This document shows positions 44,072 to 55,729 of a stretch of 64,000 nt of DNA, piece after piece; positions within the stretch are counted from its first letter, which is position 1; each line of letters starts with the position of its first letter. The DNA lies in assembly GCA_022495005.1 (NCBI GenBank), contig JAGYXB010000046.1:496001-560000 (forward strand). Reading direction: 5' to 3'. Below the pieces are notes generated by a model. It searched no databases. It worked only from the letters and a program-made list of their open reading frames with translations, and was not told where the DNA came from. The stretch is from Rhyacophila brunnea (taxonomy: Eukaryota > Arthropoda > Insecta > Trichoptera > Rhyacophilidae). The position numbers were made by a program, and so were the translations under genes.

Positions 44072-45458
44072 GGGGGGACATGCTCGTCGAAGGTCAAAAT
44101 TGAGTTTTTATTGTATTTTCAAACCATGATCCTGGACACTCCTTAAACGTTGTAGATAATCTATTTATATCATTTTGAAGCCTTATTATCCTTTATAGTT
44201 ATTTTAAACATTTGATGACTGCATAAAGTATTTTTGTTACATAAATAGTATTCTTTTAAACCTCTCGCTCTAATGTTTTAGAATATAGTCATATTTCGGT
44301 ACATAACTGTGCAGTGGTGTTAAGATTTTTACATTTATTAATTTTTAAACGCATTTATAAAACCATTAGTATAATTTATTACGAGATAATTTTTGTAAAA
44401 TATTCACGATAAAAATTATTTTGATAATCTCTGTGATCCCAAATTTGACAAGAATTAGGCATTTTATTATTCAAAAAATCGGCAAGATTAACACATTTGA
44501 AGATGATTCTAAAGATATTTGTTATAAACTATGTCTTTTACCATTCAAGTGTGATAAACATCTTATGAATAATGATTGCAATATAATAATTATTGACCTA
44601 AGAATAAGGTAGTGTTTTTTTGAAATACGCCATTTCTTTTGTCATTCCCTAGTAGTTAAACTACAACATACGGCCGTAGCCATAAATTGACAAACTATAA
44701 TTAAAGTAGGGAGTAAAATTATGTTAACGCGCGTGTTTGAACATGTACCTAACTGAATTTTTTTTTATTTTTTTTTAAACGGTACATGTTCAAACACGCG
44801 CGTCAATATCATTTTACTTCCTACTTCAATTATAGTTTGTCAATTTATGGCTACGGCCGTATGTTGTAGCTTAACCACTGGGGAATGACAAAAGAAATGA
44901 CGTATTTCAAAAAAACACTACCTTATTCTTAGGTCAATAATTATTATAAAGCAATCATTATTCATAAGATGTTTATCACACTTGAATGGTCAAAGACATA
45001 GCTTATAATAAGTATCTTTAGAATCATCTTCAAATGTGTTAATCTTGCCGATTTTTTGAATAATAAAATGCCTAATTCTTGTCAAATTTGGGATCACAGA
45101 TTATCAATATAATTTTTTATCGTGAATATTTTACAAAAATTATCTCGTAATAAATTATACTAATGGTTTTATAAATGCGTTTAAAATTAATAAATGTAAA
45201 AAATCTTAACACCACTGCACAGTTATGTACCGAAATATGACTATATTCTAAAACATTAGAGCGAGAGGTTTAAAAGAATACCATTTTATGTAACAAAAAT
45301 ACTTTATGCAGTCATCAAATGTTTAAAATAACTATAAAAGATAATAAAGCTTCAAAATTAAATAAATAGATTATCTACAACGTTTAAGGAGTGTCCAGGA
45401 TCATGGTTTGAAAATACAATAAAAACTCAATTTTGACCTTCGACGAGCATGTCCCCCC
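44072..45458. mobile_element. M3 palindromic element, copy 2, inside RNase H, 1387 bp
   Basis: Flanked by TTAA at 44068-44071 and 45459-45462, with the same ends as copy 1 (GGGGGGACATGCTCGTCG and inverse). Removing it with one TTAA restores ACT TTA AGC GAT GAT (TLSDD) and an uninterrupted RNase H frame, which proves the boundaries and the TTAA duplication. The central loop (about 44750-44790) is inverted relative to copy 1, so the two copies inserted in opposite orientations. Overall identity with copy 1 is very high by eye. Confidence 0.95.
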
Positions 45459-45462
45459 TTAA

Positions 45463-46160
45463 GCGATGATTTCTCGGCGCAATCCGCTGTCATTTTAACA
45501 GACTCCAAAAGCGCTTTACAACATCTTGCCGCAGCAACTCGCTCACATAACAGTAAAACCATAGCATACCACAACCTTGACCAGATCGACGCCAAGAAAA
45601 ATAGAGGAGGAGATCTATGCCTTCAATGGATCCCATCGAAAATGGGCAATGAAAGGGCAGATGATCTGGCAAAGGAAGCCAGCCATTCAGGGGTACCATA
45701 TCAGTGGATACCAGAAAACCTGGACTGGAATGAGGCTATAAAGAAAATGTGCCATAGTATGTGGATAGATTTTCACCATAGGGCATCATTAGAAAAGGGG
45801 AAATGGAGTAAGTCGATTCTACCAACACCACGAGAGGTGCCCTGGTTTATAGAGTCTTCTTTGACGAGGAATGAGCTTAAGTTAATACTGAGGCTAAGAA
45901 CAGGGCACACCATGGGCAAAAGATTTGATGTCCTCATGGGAAGAAGCGAATTGCAGCTCTGCGATGAATGTCATGTTTTAGAGGACATTGTACATACAGC
46001 ACTGCAATGCCCCAAATATGAAATTCACAGAGTACAGCTGCGAATTGCAGATATCTATGAGAATGTCGACGAATTGAAGGGTGTCCTGGCGGTGTGTAAT
46101 AAGACGGAAGAGCTAGGCAAAATTGTAAAGTTATTTAACAGAATAGGAGTGAGGACCTGA
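45463..46160 (+). pseudogene. RNase H C-part and C-terminal finger domain
   Basis: An open frame from AGC GAT GAT to TGA at 46158-46160. ILTDSKSALQHL has the third acidic residue of RNase H. LQWIPSKMGNERADDLAKEA corresponds to the usual IPSHxGxxGNExAD block but lacks the His-containing tripeptide, so RNase H activity would be doubtful even without the insertion. Then TRNELKLILRLRTGHT and LCDECHVLEDIVHTALQCP, a C-x2-C-x8-H-x4-C finger typical of LINE C-termini, ending GVRT-stop. A 3' region of ~75 bases ends near an A8 run at 46233. Confidence 0.88.
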
Positions 46161-46239
46161 TCGACGGATCCCTTCTAGAAGAGAAGAAGTGATATGACAG
46201 CGAGTCGCAGTCAAAGCCTCGGTAAAATCACAAAAAAAA

Positions 46240-46990
46240 GGTAGAAAAGCATATATTTTTTTAATATGCCTTATTTAATATTTACGTAAGTACATATTAT
46301 ATATAGGATAACTAAAATTTTACAAAACAAAAACGTCTATTCACTATTCTAATATAATGTGATAAACGAAAAGAGCGATCAACAATTATTTTATTTGCTG
46401 GTGGGAACCGATGTGAAAAGTGCCTACAGAATAAATCACAAATGCGACGTGATAAAAGACCTTATTTTCTTGTACCGGATAAGGGCTCCAGAGAACTAAG
46501 TATGTCAACTCTAATCAGGCCGTAGGGCTATACAAGGAGAATATTTATTATTCAATATTAAATGACATCCTAAAAGCAAATATTAATTCATTACTCCACA
46601 GATACATTATAGTATAATATTATAAATACATCACCCTTTTGTCAGGTCAGTGCAAACAAAACACAATGAAGTAGGCACGTGAGTTCACATTAGCTCGCTT
46701 ACACAAAACACCACTTTGGACAACTAAGCCGACTTCAAACATCACAGGAACACTGTGTAGGTACCATTAAATAAATAACACATTCAGTGTAAAGTGGGAT
46801 TGTGCGGATTAAAATCAGATTCGGCAGAGCACACTCACGTCAGGGTATTAAAATACTATTCATCTAGCTGCTAGCTTGAACAGGTAGACTGTATGTATAT
46901 ACTCACGTAGATGATTAGTTATATTGTAGTATCAATGAAAATTTGGTGTATTTTACGACAAAATATTTTTAATAAATAAAGAGCGATGTC
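46240..46990. other. Unassigned AT-rich DNA
   Basis: No gene or element ends recognised between the two LINE loci. Confidence 0.4.
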
Positions 46991-47059
46991 TACGTAGTTA
47001 ACATTGTTTTATATATATTTTTAAGTGTGCTGCCAAACAATATAACCGGTTAGTATATG

Positions 47060-47830
47060 AATGCAAATAGTCGTTGTCCATCTTGTCATGCCATCCCCTA
47101 ACGCTGGGAGTTGTTTTCTTTATTATCTGCTTACCGGAACAGTTCGGTGGAGCTGCACCAATCCCGCAGGTTTTTAATCTTAAGCCACGAAATACAGCGT
47201 TGGGAATTCTGTAGTTTTGTCTTGTCATAATATGGCTGAGGCATGACCCCCACATCCTGAATCGGGCCCCAGGTCAGGATCTTTGGCGCCCCCCTACTAT
47301 CACTAAGGTTAAATGCAGTGTGATAATCTACAGTAGCGTTTTACAAATGGTGTTCGAGGCAAAATGAAGGGTATTCAGTGTCATTTAGCGATTTTTTATG
47401 TATTTTTGAATACATTCACTTGAATTATGGAATTGGACACACAATAATCAAAAATTGCATCCCACAATCACAGATTTAAAGACCTCCAAGTAAAATAGCG
47501 TAGCAGGCAACTTCTTTTACTATTAGAGAAAAAATTGTAATGTGCATTTATCTCACTTATCTGGTCGACCAGCCACGCTGCCCCTTTATGACGGTCATGG
47601 GCTGAAGTACTGTAGTTTTCTGCTTTTGATATTACGTATAATTTCTCGGTCATTTCCCATACGACTGAAAACGTCAACATCTCTCACCCAGTGAGTCCAA
47701 GGAATTTTAAGGATGCATCTATACAGCCACATCTCGAAAGCCTCAACTCTCCATGACATTTCCTGGTTTAGCGTCCATACCATAAAAAAGAGTTTACAAA
47801 ACATAACAACAAACAATATTCTATATTCTT
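47060..47830 (-). pseudogene. LINE reverse-transcriptase C-terminus, split by an insertion
   Basis: On the minus strand, 47830 to 47608 reads WTLNQEMSWRVEAFEMWLYR and NIKSRKLQYF. 47233 downward continues SHIMTRQNYRIPN and, in another frame, LKNLRDWCSSTELFR. In many insect LINEs the C-terminus reads AFEMWxYRRxLxISW...IKxRKLxYFGHIMR...RRISWLRNLRxW...ELFRAA, so both parts belong to one protein. Between YF and HIM lies a 358-bp element. Additional frame changes and stops are present in the last part. Confidence 0.75.
47242..47599. mobile_element. M8 short TIR element, copy 2, 358 bp, inside a LINE frame
   Basis: Ends CATGACCCCCACATCCTG and (inverted) CATGACCGTC. The flanking octamers GGCTGAGG (47234-47241) and GGCTGAAG (47600-47607) match at seven of eight positions. 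Excising it with one octamer gives CAG TAC TTC AGC CAT ATT ATG, reading QYFSHIM as expected. The same family is at 26409-26735. An 8-base duplication suggests hAT or a related superfamily. Confidence 0.75.
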
Positions 47831-47834
47831 AATT

Positions 47835-48468
47835 TTAGATTATATATGATCAAATAATATATTACATCGTATTTATATATTATACACGTAAATATATTAC
47901 TTACGTAAAAATACCAATATAATATTCACAAATAATATCATATGTATCAACAAAATATGATCAAATTATCAATCGAATACTATGATAGTTTTATACAATT
48001 AGATACCGTAAAGTATATTTTGTCATATCAATGATAAGAATTTCTCTTGCGTTTAGTAGATAACTTTAAATTTGAGCGAATAGAAAACAATAATTATTTT
48101 ATTTCCTTAGATTATTTGGACAATTTATTTTGTTTGTATTCTGCAATATATGACGATATAATATAATCAATATAACTGATAGGTAAATAAAGTGAAAAAT
48201 CGAGCACTAAGGACGCTTATAATTTTGGAGACGAGATACTCGTGAATTGTGTGACGGAATGTCTTGATGAGCTGGGAAATTACATGAAATGTAACTAACT
48301 ATACAATTTATGTTGACGTAACAACGGAAGATGTTGATTGTTTTATATGGACTATTTTTGGCATTGGCATGACGTTATCAGGCAATAAATCGAAACAATA
48401 AATTCGATTGAATATACATTATAAATGTCTGTTGAAAATATCTAATTGATAAAACGTCTTGATTTTAA
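47835..48468. other. Unassigned AT-rich DNA
   Basis: No gene or element ends seen. Confidence 0.4.
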
Positions 48469-48469
48469 A

Positions 48470-48938
48470 TAATTACAAGTTAAAAAGAACTTCTTATATA
48501 CAACGTTTTTAAATTTTCTGTTCAATTATTATGCTCAAACTTGTACTTGATATGAAGTAAATAAAAAAACAAACAAACAAACAAACAAACAAATATAGAA
48601 TACTGAAATGTCATTTTGATTTCCATAGTAACGCACGTATATATTAATAATTTAGCTGCTAGGACCACCCTCTTAGCAACCAACAATAGTGGATTACGGA
48701 TCGTTTACGGATTTCTTCCGAAATAACTTTTCATACAAAACAGAATTAACTGAAAATGAATTCAATTCTACTTAAAGATGGCTAAAAGCGTTAAAAGAAT
48801 GCATTGGCATCGTGTTCTGATATATTCTAAATGTTTCAAATGTCTAGTCGGGAAGTTCGTTAAAAATCGATTGCAAGATTTTTTACTGGATAAACAACCA
48901 CCGGACAAACAAGAATACGAGCTAATAAAACGTTGTAA
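48470..48938 (-). mobile_element. M1 family MITE-like repeat, copy 6
   Basis: A complete minus copy, TTACAAGTTAAAAAGAAC to GAGCTAATAAAACGTTG. A (CAAA)n expansion at 48566-48592 replaces the AAAAAAAGTATTTATT segment of other copies. Confidence 0.85.
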
Positions 48939-48939
48939 A

Positions 48940-49602
48940 ATAAAATATGCAGACAAAACGTGTTATTTTATTTCATTACCTACGATGACCTTCCACAGAG
49001 TATTACAATGTAGCTAATATAATCCCGGTTATTAATGTGTGGCATATAAAAAATGTGTGACAAATAATTTGTCATACACACCATAGAATAGAACGACTAT
49101 TGCACAAAGTTATCACATTCACTTGCTTTTACAAATGGCCTAAAAACTATTACAACATTCTATTCCAGACCTTTTGAAATTATGTACGATAATCTATAAT
49201 GCAGTTTTACTTGTAGATTACGTACTATAGGGTACTTGAAATAAAATACCAATAATGCACACGTAGGCGACCTATAACTTGTATATCAAATAATATACCT
49301 GAGTATAACTTTGCACTTTTTTGCAATTTTTACTACACTGATATGCCTCATTGCCTGATTATCTCGCATATAATTAGAACAAATGATATTCACTTGTATT
49401 AATATAATAATATGTAGAAATAATCAGATAATATACATATTACTATATGTAAAAAAATATTTTTAGTATATAATACATCATTTTCATCATATAACCGGAG
49501 TGCAAAGTTATGAAGCGTATACTCTACCATACAGTAACCGTGATATATTAAGCGTTGTTGTTATTATATAGTTAATTAATCACATTACATCAACATGTTC
49601 GA
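48940..49602. other. Unassigned AT-rich DNA
   Basis: No recognisable feature. Confidence 0.4.
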
Positions 49603-49768
49603 TCACGTGGACCTCCATAGAGTTGGAGGTTGTATTAAAAGATTTTAGTTTTTACGAAAAATGCATGTTAGCCACTAGCTCAACTTATTAAATCAATACT
49701 TTGACTCCAAGCACACATTGAAAAAACAACATGTGAATTCGAACTTGGGATCCACGACATTATAATCA
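49603..49768 (-). repeat. SINE1 copy, minus, decayed
   Basis: GTGGACCTCCATAGAGTTGG, TTTACGAAAAATGCATGTTAG and GAATTCGAACTTGGGATCC keep the SINE1 order. The A box is lost. Confidence 0.65.
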
Positions 49769-49769
49769 C

Positions 49770-51468
49770 ACCATATTTCATTTTTCGTATTGACGCCAAA
49801 TATTCAGTTATTTACCAAAATTATATCGGAAATGGGATTAGTTTGAAAAAACTGTTAGGTATCATTTTACGTACTATGTGCAGTTAACACGATAGAAATA
49901 ATAGGAACATAATATTACTTTAAACACTCATTTAAAGTAGAAACGTGTATCTATCTGATTACCGAAAGAAAGTATCCTCTTTATTAGTCGAAAGGATGAA
50001 AGAAACGTATCGATATTTGACATACATAATTTAGAAACACCTCAGACAGTAACAATCTTGAAAATAATATGAAGCCGGTGACCCAAAGGCCTCGTGCAGA
50101 TGGCGAGATTTGACTCGTGCGTATTACAGGTACATATGACTCATTGAGCCGTCCACATGTAATCGCCGCATGTCACTTCTCGCGCGCGGCCGAGCTACAG
50201 GTGACTTCATTGAGCTGTTCACGTGTACTCGCGACGTATCTCGGCGAGACACGCGTCATCAGGATAAGCACAAACCGGAGCTGTTTCCAAATTATTTATT
50301 TTTAAATCTTGTACATTATTCGTTGAATAAAAAAACTGTGTGTCAATATTTGGTACCCACGACATTAAAAGCCAACACGTTACCGCTCGGTCATCGTATA
50401 ATTGAAAATCTTCACTCATCGTAAGAGCTATGAAAATAATTCTCTAAAATAAATTGAACTATTTAGGCAGTCACTGCATATGTTATTATACATATTCATC
50501 AGAATCACCACCGCCTTGCGCTACAAAGAATTTTCCAGGGTTTTTCCATGGCGGTTTCATAGGCCCTGGCCGAATTCAAATGAGCAATACCCGATGCGGG
50601 TAGAAGAATAGTTTACAATAAGGCATATTTCTCATCTGGCACAATTTTCATTTGACTAGCATCAAGTAGAGTAGTTTGCGTGCCAAAGTCCTGAAAGAAA
50701 ACTCGATAGTAAATGCGAGGTATACATAAAGGTATCTAGGAAAAAAATATAGGACTATTTCTCAGACGTTATTTTTGATTTGAAAAAACAACTTTTCGGG
50801 TTTCTGAATTTAAATGCTATGTGTTTATTCTACAAAATAAAAGTGAGAACTTTTTCCTATATTGGTAGTTTGACGTTCGGGAATTGTTTGTTTAGTCAAT
50901 TTTCATTATAAAAGTGTCTACGCAACTTTTATTTCTCCTACGTTTTCGAAAAGCCATACCAAGATGAATAAACTTTCAAATAAATTGAGCGGAATATCTC
51001 TGAGAAGGGTTTTTACCTTTATAAAAAAAATGTGTTCACACACACCGTACTGACAACCTCCCGGGCGTAATGTATGCCGGAAGGTAATTTTACTTGGAAC
51101 AAATAATAAATTTCTAGAGAGGAAGCAAAGGCTGCCCTGTAATAGAAAATATATAACATTTGAGAAAGTTTTCCACATCAAACGCTAACGTGCAATACGA
51201 CATGATTGTAAAGTTTTTCATATAGGAATAGGTTAATGTTCGCGAAAAATCTCAATAATTTGAAAAAAAACTTCGAAGTCAAGCGACTATCGCATTACAA
51301 ACAACGAGAAACATGAACCCAGGAAATTGGCTGTGAATCAAGGAAGTAATACTACATATAAGTAAAGCAGTTTTTTATAGGAAAAAAATGAAAAAATTGT
51401 TATAAGAATTGTATTTAAAAAGTTATATAAAATTATAATTATTGTGTTATTGAGTGATTCTCCGATCA
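49770..51468. other. Mostly unassigned, with diverged tandem units and a SINE2 tail
   Basis: 50085-50270 is CpG-rich and contains two diverged units sharing TACAGGT..ACT..ATTGAGC and TTCACGTGTACTCGC / TCCACATGTAATCGC. 50300-50340 matches the SINE2 tail (TTAAATCTTGTACATTATTCG). The rest is AT-rich with chance frames, including an 87-codon minus frame at 50918-51181 that I do not recognise. Confidence 0.4.
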
Positions 51469-51476
51469 GATGAGGC

Positions 51477-52064
51477 TAGGGATTGCAATACCGGTTTCAA
51501 AATACCGGTATTTTCGGTATTAAGATAGCATCTGCTTTCGAATATCGAAAATGAATTTAATCTTATTTTTCATTACGTATCTACTACTATATTGTTTAAT
51601 ATTAAATTTTGTGTATAAGATTAATGCCTAAACCTAAATATATTGGTTGGAACCAACAAAAGTTAAATAATAATAAAACAAAATCCCTCAAATATATATA
51701 TATATTATATAATATAGAATTGTCGAGATGAATTACTTAATAAATTTCGAAAAAGAAAAAAGTCGTGCAAAATGTTTCCAATTATTCTATAGCTATTGAT
51801 CCAACGTTGATAACACATCCAACAAACGTTGAATTTGAGAGAGGTTTTCCTGTACCTGGATTTATTTGTAAAAATTCTAGCAGTTCTAAAATATTATGAT
51901 CTAGGTATATACTTATAAAGGTGAATATAATAAATAGATTTTTATAGCTATATTTATTGATAGTTGTTTTCTATGTTTTGACGAATACCGTTATTAATAC
52001 CGGTATTCAATAAAAAATACCGAAATACCGGTATTGAAATATTCATTCGGTATTGCAATCCCTA
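51477..52064. mobile_element. M4 hAT-like MITE, copy 4, 588 bp, perfect 8-bp duplication
   Basis: Termini are TAGGGATTGCAATACCG and the inverted CGGTATTGCAATCCCTA. Flanks are GATGAGGC (51469-51476) and GATGAGGC (52065-52072). AATACCGG arrays lie inside each end. This copy defines the family and its hAT assignment. Confidence 0.9.
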
Positions 52065-52069
52065 GATGA

Positions 52070-52782
52070 GGCATTCTCCAGCTACAATGGTCTCAAGCAT
52101 TGTAAATGATTGTAAATAGATCAATCGATCGGAGCTTCCCCCGCCGCCTATTGAGGTCAGTGCGATAATATTATGTGTGACGCATACAACGTAAGAACCG
52201 ATTTATGCAATTTAAATTAAACGTATAGAATAAGCATTCGTGAAGAGTATCTGCCTGCTATTTTTTATACAATGCGATGTGTCATTAATAAATGAATTTC
52301 GCCGTCACCGTTTGCGCATCGATTGGTAAATATTATTAAAAACCGAAGAAAATACGCATATTATCATATACTTATTTATATTTAAGTATTTGTACAATTT
52401 TTTTGTAAATATTTTTTAAGTAAGTATTTTATATACTCTTCAACAGAAAACATTCGAGTGCCATGCAAAATCATCTCGCGTCCCATAGGTTCGCCATCAC
52501 TGCCTTACATGAAGATTTTTTTCAAGAAAATGCAACTTAAGATATTTCAGCCGCTTGATGTATACAGAAATGATTTTAGGAATCGCCAAATCATACATAT
52601 ATTATGATACACTGGCTTTGAGGTAGGTACAAATAATAAGCCTGTCTTAAAACGGAGATCACTTTGTCTACTTACGATAACTATAGTTTGTCACAGTTTT
52701 AACTCTAAATATAGGTCATTCACTGTGAAACATATCGCCACCCGTATGTAAGTTGCCGTAATGGAAAAATTACTTTCAAGTG
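52070..52782. other. Unassigned, with a hAT-like terminus
   Basis: 52484-52502 reads GGTTCGCCATCACTG, the inverted form of a CAGTGATGGCGAACC hAT terminus. A matching left end was not found. The rest is AT-rich. Confidence 0.35.
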
Positions 52783-53143
52783 CAGTGCCGTCCCGTAGGG
52801 GTAGGCAGATTGAGCGTCGCTTGGGGCGGCAGTTACTCGAAGGGCGGCAAATCGAGGAGAATCATTTGACATAGTTATATAGAAATATATAGCTACCTAA
52901 GCTTAGTACCGACCTAATAACGAAAATATCTTTCCATAAAAAAAAATCAGCTCACTGGTTGGAAACAAAATGTATTAATTAACATAAAAAGTTTAACAAG
53001 ACTGTATTTTTTTTGTCGGGTACGCGATGTCTACTTCACTACCGTTTCCCTTCTACGTCCATGGTGACCAGAACGACATGTGCACGGACGATAGAAAATA
53101 CTGTAGAAAAAATGGGGCGGCATTTTGTCTAAGGACGTCACTG
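52783..53143 (+). mobile_element. M5 hAT-like element, copy 1, 361 bp
   Basis: Starts CAGTGCCGTCCCGTAGGGG and ends AAGGACGTCACTG. Flanks TTCAAGTG (52775-52782) and TTTAAGTG (53144-53151) are an 8-base duplication with one change. The GGGGCGGC-rich ends are shared with 29977-30545. Confidence 0.85.
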
Positions 53144-53317
53144 TTTAAGTGCCATCGATTATTACATATTATTATGTAGTTGATTTTGGTCTCTCTTCGG
53201 AAAGCGTTTTAAGATTTTGATCGTCGGATTAAACGTATCTCAATGTAAAAAAATCACCATCGCCTTTATTAACTTACATGTCGTTTTTGCTGTCAGTATA
53301 CATATTTCTACACCCGA

Positions 53318-53505
53318 TAGCCGAGTGCGTATCCACTTGGTAAGTCGATGATCTCGGGTTCAAATCCCGGGTCTTGGTAAATTCACATATTGTTTTTCAA
53401 CGTGTGTTTGAATCCAAAGCATGGACATGGCAGGTTAAGCAAGTGGCTAACTAACATCCATTGGTCGTAAAAAAAAATGTGCCAAAACCTCATCTTGAGA
53501 CGGCC
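53318..53505 (+). repeat. SINE1 copy, plus
   Basis: Head GATAGCCGAGTGCGTATCC (A box) and CTCGGGTTCAAATCCCGGG (B box with a 5-bp stem), then AAATTCACATATTGTTTTTC, GCAGGTTAAGCAAGTGGC and the tail. The best-preserved tRNA-like head of the family. Confidence 0.8.
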
Positions 53506-53698
53506 GAGATTTCAAGATTTACACAGGATTCTAGAGCCAATTAAAAAAATATATATATATTACGTCGTATCCTATAATAATATATTTTTGACAGGTATTT
53601 TTTGGTATGTACTTAATTCAATCATAATTTACATTCTTTACCTGTATAAGCAGTAATTATGGCTCGAATTTTTTAATATTAAAAAGCATATTATGACA

Positions 53699-53882
53699 TG
53701 TTGCACTTATTCCACATAATAATCATCAGTACCGGTGTCATCTGCTACACGACGTTGCCAACTGATAAAGCGGGCGAAAATTAACCACATTGCTAATGAT
53801 AATAATTATGCACCGGAAGCTTCTCATTGTAGCAGACGAAACCGGTCCTGGTGATTATAAAATTATGCGGAATAAGTATTAA
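53699..53882. mobile_element. Foldback element related to 28911-29127
   Basis: Left TTGCACTTATTCCACATAAT..ACCGGTGTCATCTGCTAC and right, inverted, CTTATTCCGCATAAT..GGACCGGTTTCGTCTGCTAC form imperfect arms of about 50 bases around a ~75-base centre. Confidence 0.65.
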
Positions 53883-53884
53883 AT

Positions 53885-54340
53885 ATTGTGTGTTATTTTA
53901 ATTATTACAACGCCTTCCCACGAGAATTAACGCCAAGAGCATTAAGGAAAATTAATTTTTGAAGATTTTAAAACTCAAGAAATTAGATTTTACTTGTATA
54001 AATGAAAAACTTTATTACCTACAATTTTAATACCGAGAACCGAATATACGGTTTCATTTGCGGATAAACACTGACCGACAAAACTTCACTTCAGTTTCTG
54101 AAAAACTTTTCAATTCATTATTAGCTCACAATTTAACCTTTTCCAAAGTATTTGCTATAAGGCTTATAACATAAAAGTTATAAGAAATAATATTACGTTA
54201 CATCAGAATGACGCATTTCCATCAAATGTAATCAAACGGAAAATCGTATTTTTATGTATTCTTTAAGAAGTTTAACAAGTTTAAGAAGTTTGCATGATTA
54301 ATTTATAAAACATGTCACGTAATTACCTATTAACTATTTT
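53885..54340. other. Unassigned AT-rich DNA
   Basis: No gene or repeat boundary recognised. Confidence 0.4.
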
Positions 54341-54344
54341 TTTA

Positions 54345-54545
54345 TCAATGAATAATTTACAAGATTTAAGTATGTAACATTATTTTATTGAATATACATT
54401 ACATATTTACACATTATTTAAATTAAATTTGTCGTAACTAGATAAAAATAACTATGGCATAGTGGACGCGATTAGCGAAGGGCGCAGGTTCGAATTGGCT
54501 GAAATACATCTCAGAAGTATTTCAAATTATGTATATAAAATAATT
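54345..54545. repeat. SINE2 fragments in opposite orientations
   Basis: 54345-54420 is the tail in minus orientation (AATGAATAATTTACAAGATT). 54455-54540 is a plus-oriented head remnant (GGCATAGTGGACGCGATTAG, GCAGGTTCGAATTGG) and body (TTCAAATTATGTATAT). Confidence 0.5.
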
Positions 54546-54549
54546 TATT

Positions 54550-55170
54550 TTTTGACTCTATATCTATCAATATAACAATATTTCACATATATTTACAAAT
54601 ATTGTATCTAAAAACCAATAGTTTGCTATTTTTATCTACGATTGAACAGACAAGTATGGACAATAAATAAACAGGGCATAATAAATATTAAATTTTATGA
54701 ACAATCATTCATTGAACGAAAGTATTCATTTTAATACGTTTCCACTTCAATGGAATTCATTCTCTTCCGAAATCCGTCAAAAATATGTAAACTTATTTAT
54801 CTGTTAAGCCTATAACAGTGTTTGAACGTCTAATAGTAATTAGGCACACTCACGGAAAATCATATAAGTAATATTTTTTTTCTGAATAAACTAAACATAA
54901 ATATTATATACTCGTACTATAAATATTAAATAGGCACATAAATAATAATTGGTTGATTTACACATACCTAGCATGTAAAAATTTGCACTAGGTATATATC
55001 TCCCTTCCGGGGTAATGCTCTTTTTTTCAGCCACCTTGGGGACGGAGATAATCATTTTAAATACCCCTTTTAATAGAGTTAATTATAATAGTAAATAAAG
55101 ACTTTCCATAACCTCATTTACATTTATTCTACTTCACATTAGTTTTCATAATGCCAACGGAGGTATTTCA
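54550..55170. other. Unassigned AT-rich DNA
   Basis: No recognisable feature. Confidence 0.4.
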
Positions 55171-55360
55171 AACTTCGCCAAGGAAATACAACCACTTGTT
55201 TTTTTCAGAACCCGCCACGTCTCCACACCCCTTATGCAGGCGTATACCATGGCGTTAGGTTACGTTAACGTTAGGCGCTCTTCAAAGTTGTGCCGAAAGT
55301 GTCACAGAACCTTGGTTGGCGTGAACTAGATTGTACGTGATTTCTACTTCGATAATATAG

Positions 55361-55724
55361 CTAATGTATTACGGTCAATTCCCGATGAGAAAAGACCTTC
55401 TCACTCGCCGTAAAATGCCGCAAACTTTTTAAATGCTGATAAATTTTCTTTCGTAGATACCAAGTCGCAATGGCCGACGTGTCCGAGGGTCGGACCGACA
55501 TGAGTAGCTCTTCCCCTTCAACCGACATATTTATGTGGACACTCCCAGAGGACGTGATCGGCGCCCTGCAATTCACCACAAAAGCAAGTCGGAGACTCTA
55601 TTAGGCCAAGCTGACAGAGCTTCGAGACAAAAACGCCGTGTCCGGTTAAGAACTGAGAAGTCCAATGGTCTGGAGTCAATCTCCAATGCATTTGTCTGCC
55701 CTTGAAATAAATATGTACAAACAC
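55361..55724 (-). pseudogene. R1-like LINE C-terminal fragment
   Basis: The minus frame 55724 to 55518 reads WRLTPDHWTSQFLTGHGVF, then CFCGELQGADHVLWECP, a C-x-C-x7-H-x4-C finger like that at the C-terminus of R1-type LINE polyproteins after the LT..H..Q.LTGHG.F block. A second frame (55579 to 55361) continues past the finger (EELLMSVRPSDTSAIATWYL). No reverse transcriptase core remains in the window. One frame change near 55520-55560. Confidence 0.65.
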
Positions 55725-55729
55725 TGGAT

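Larger units (their letters stand above)
42092..46235 (+). mobile_element. 5'-truncated non-LTR retrotransposon with two nested insertions
   Basis: The retrotransposon sequence totals about 2.2 kb: 42092-42406, 42982-44071 and 45463 to about 46235. Domains in order are reverse transcriptase (from motif FLDIQDAY onward), RNase H, and a C-terminal domain with a CCHC-type finger, as in the I-like group of RNase H-bearing LINEs. The endonuclease and ORF1 are missing because of 5' truncation. A stop codon lies immediately upstream of the first recognisable residue. Two DNA elements sit inside its coding region (42407-42981 and 44072-45458). The family has a second fragment at 10562-10901. Confidence 0.9.
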
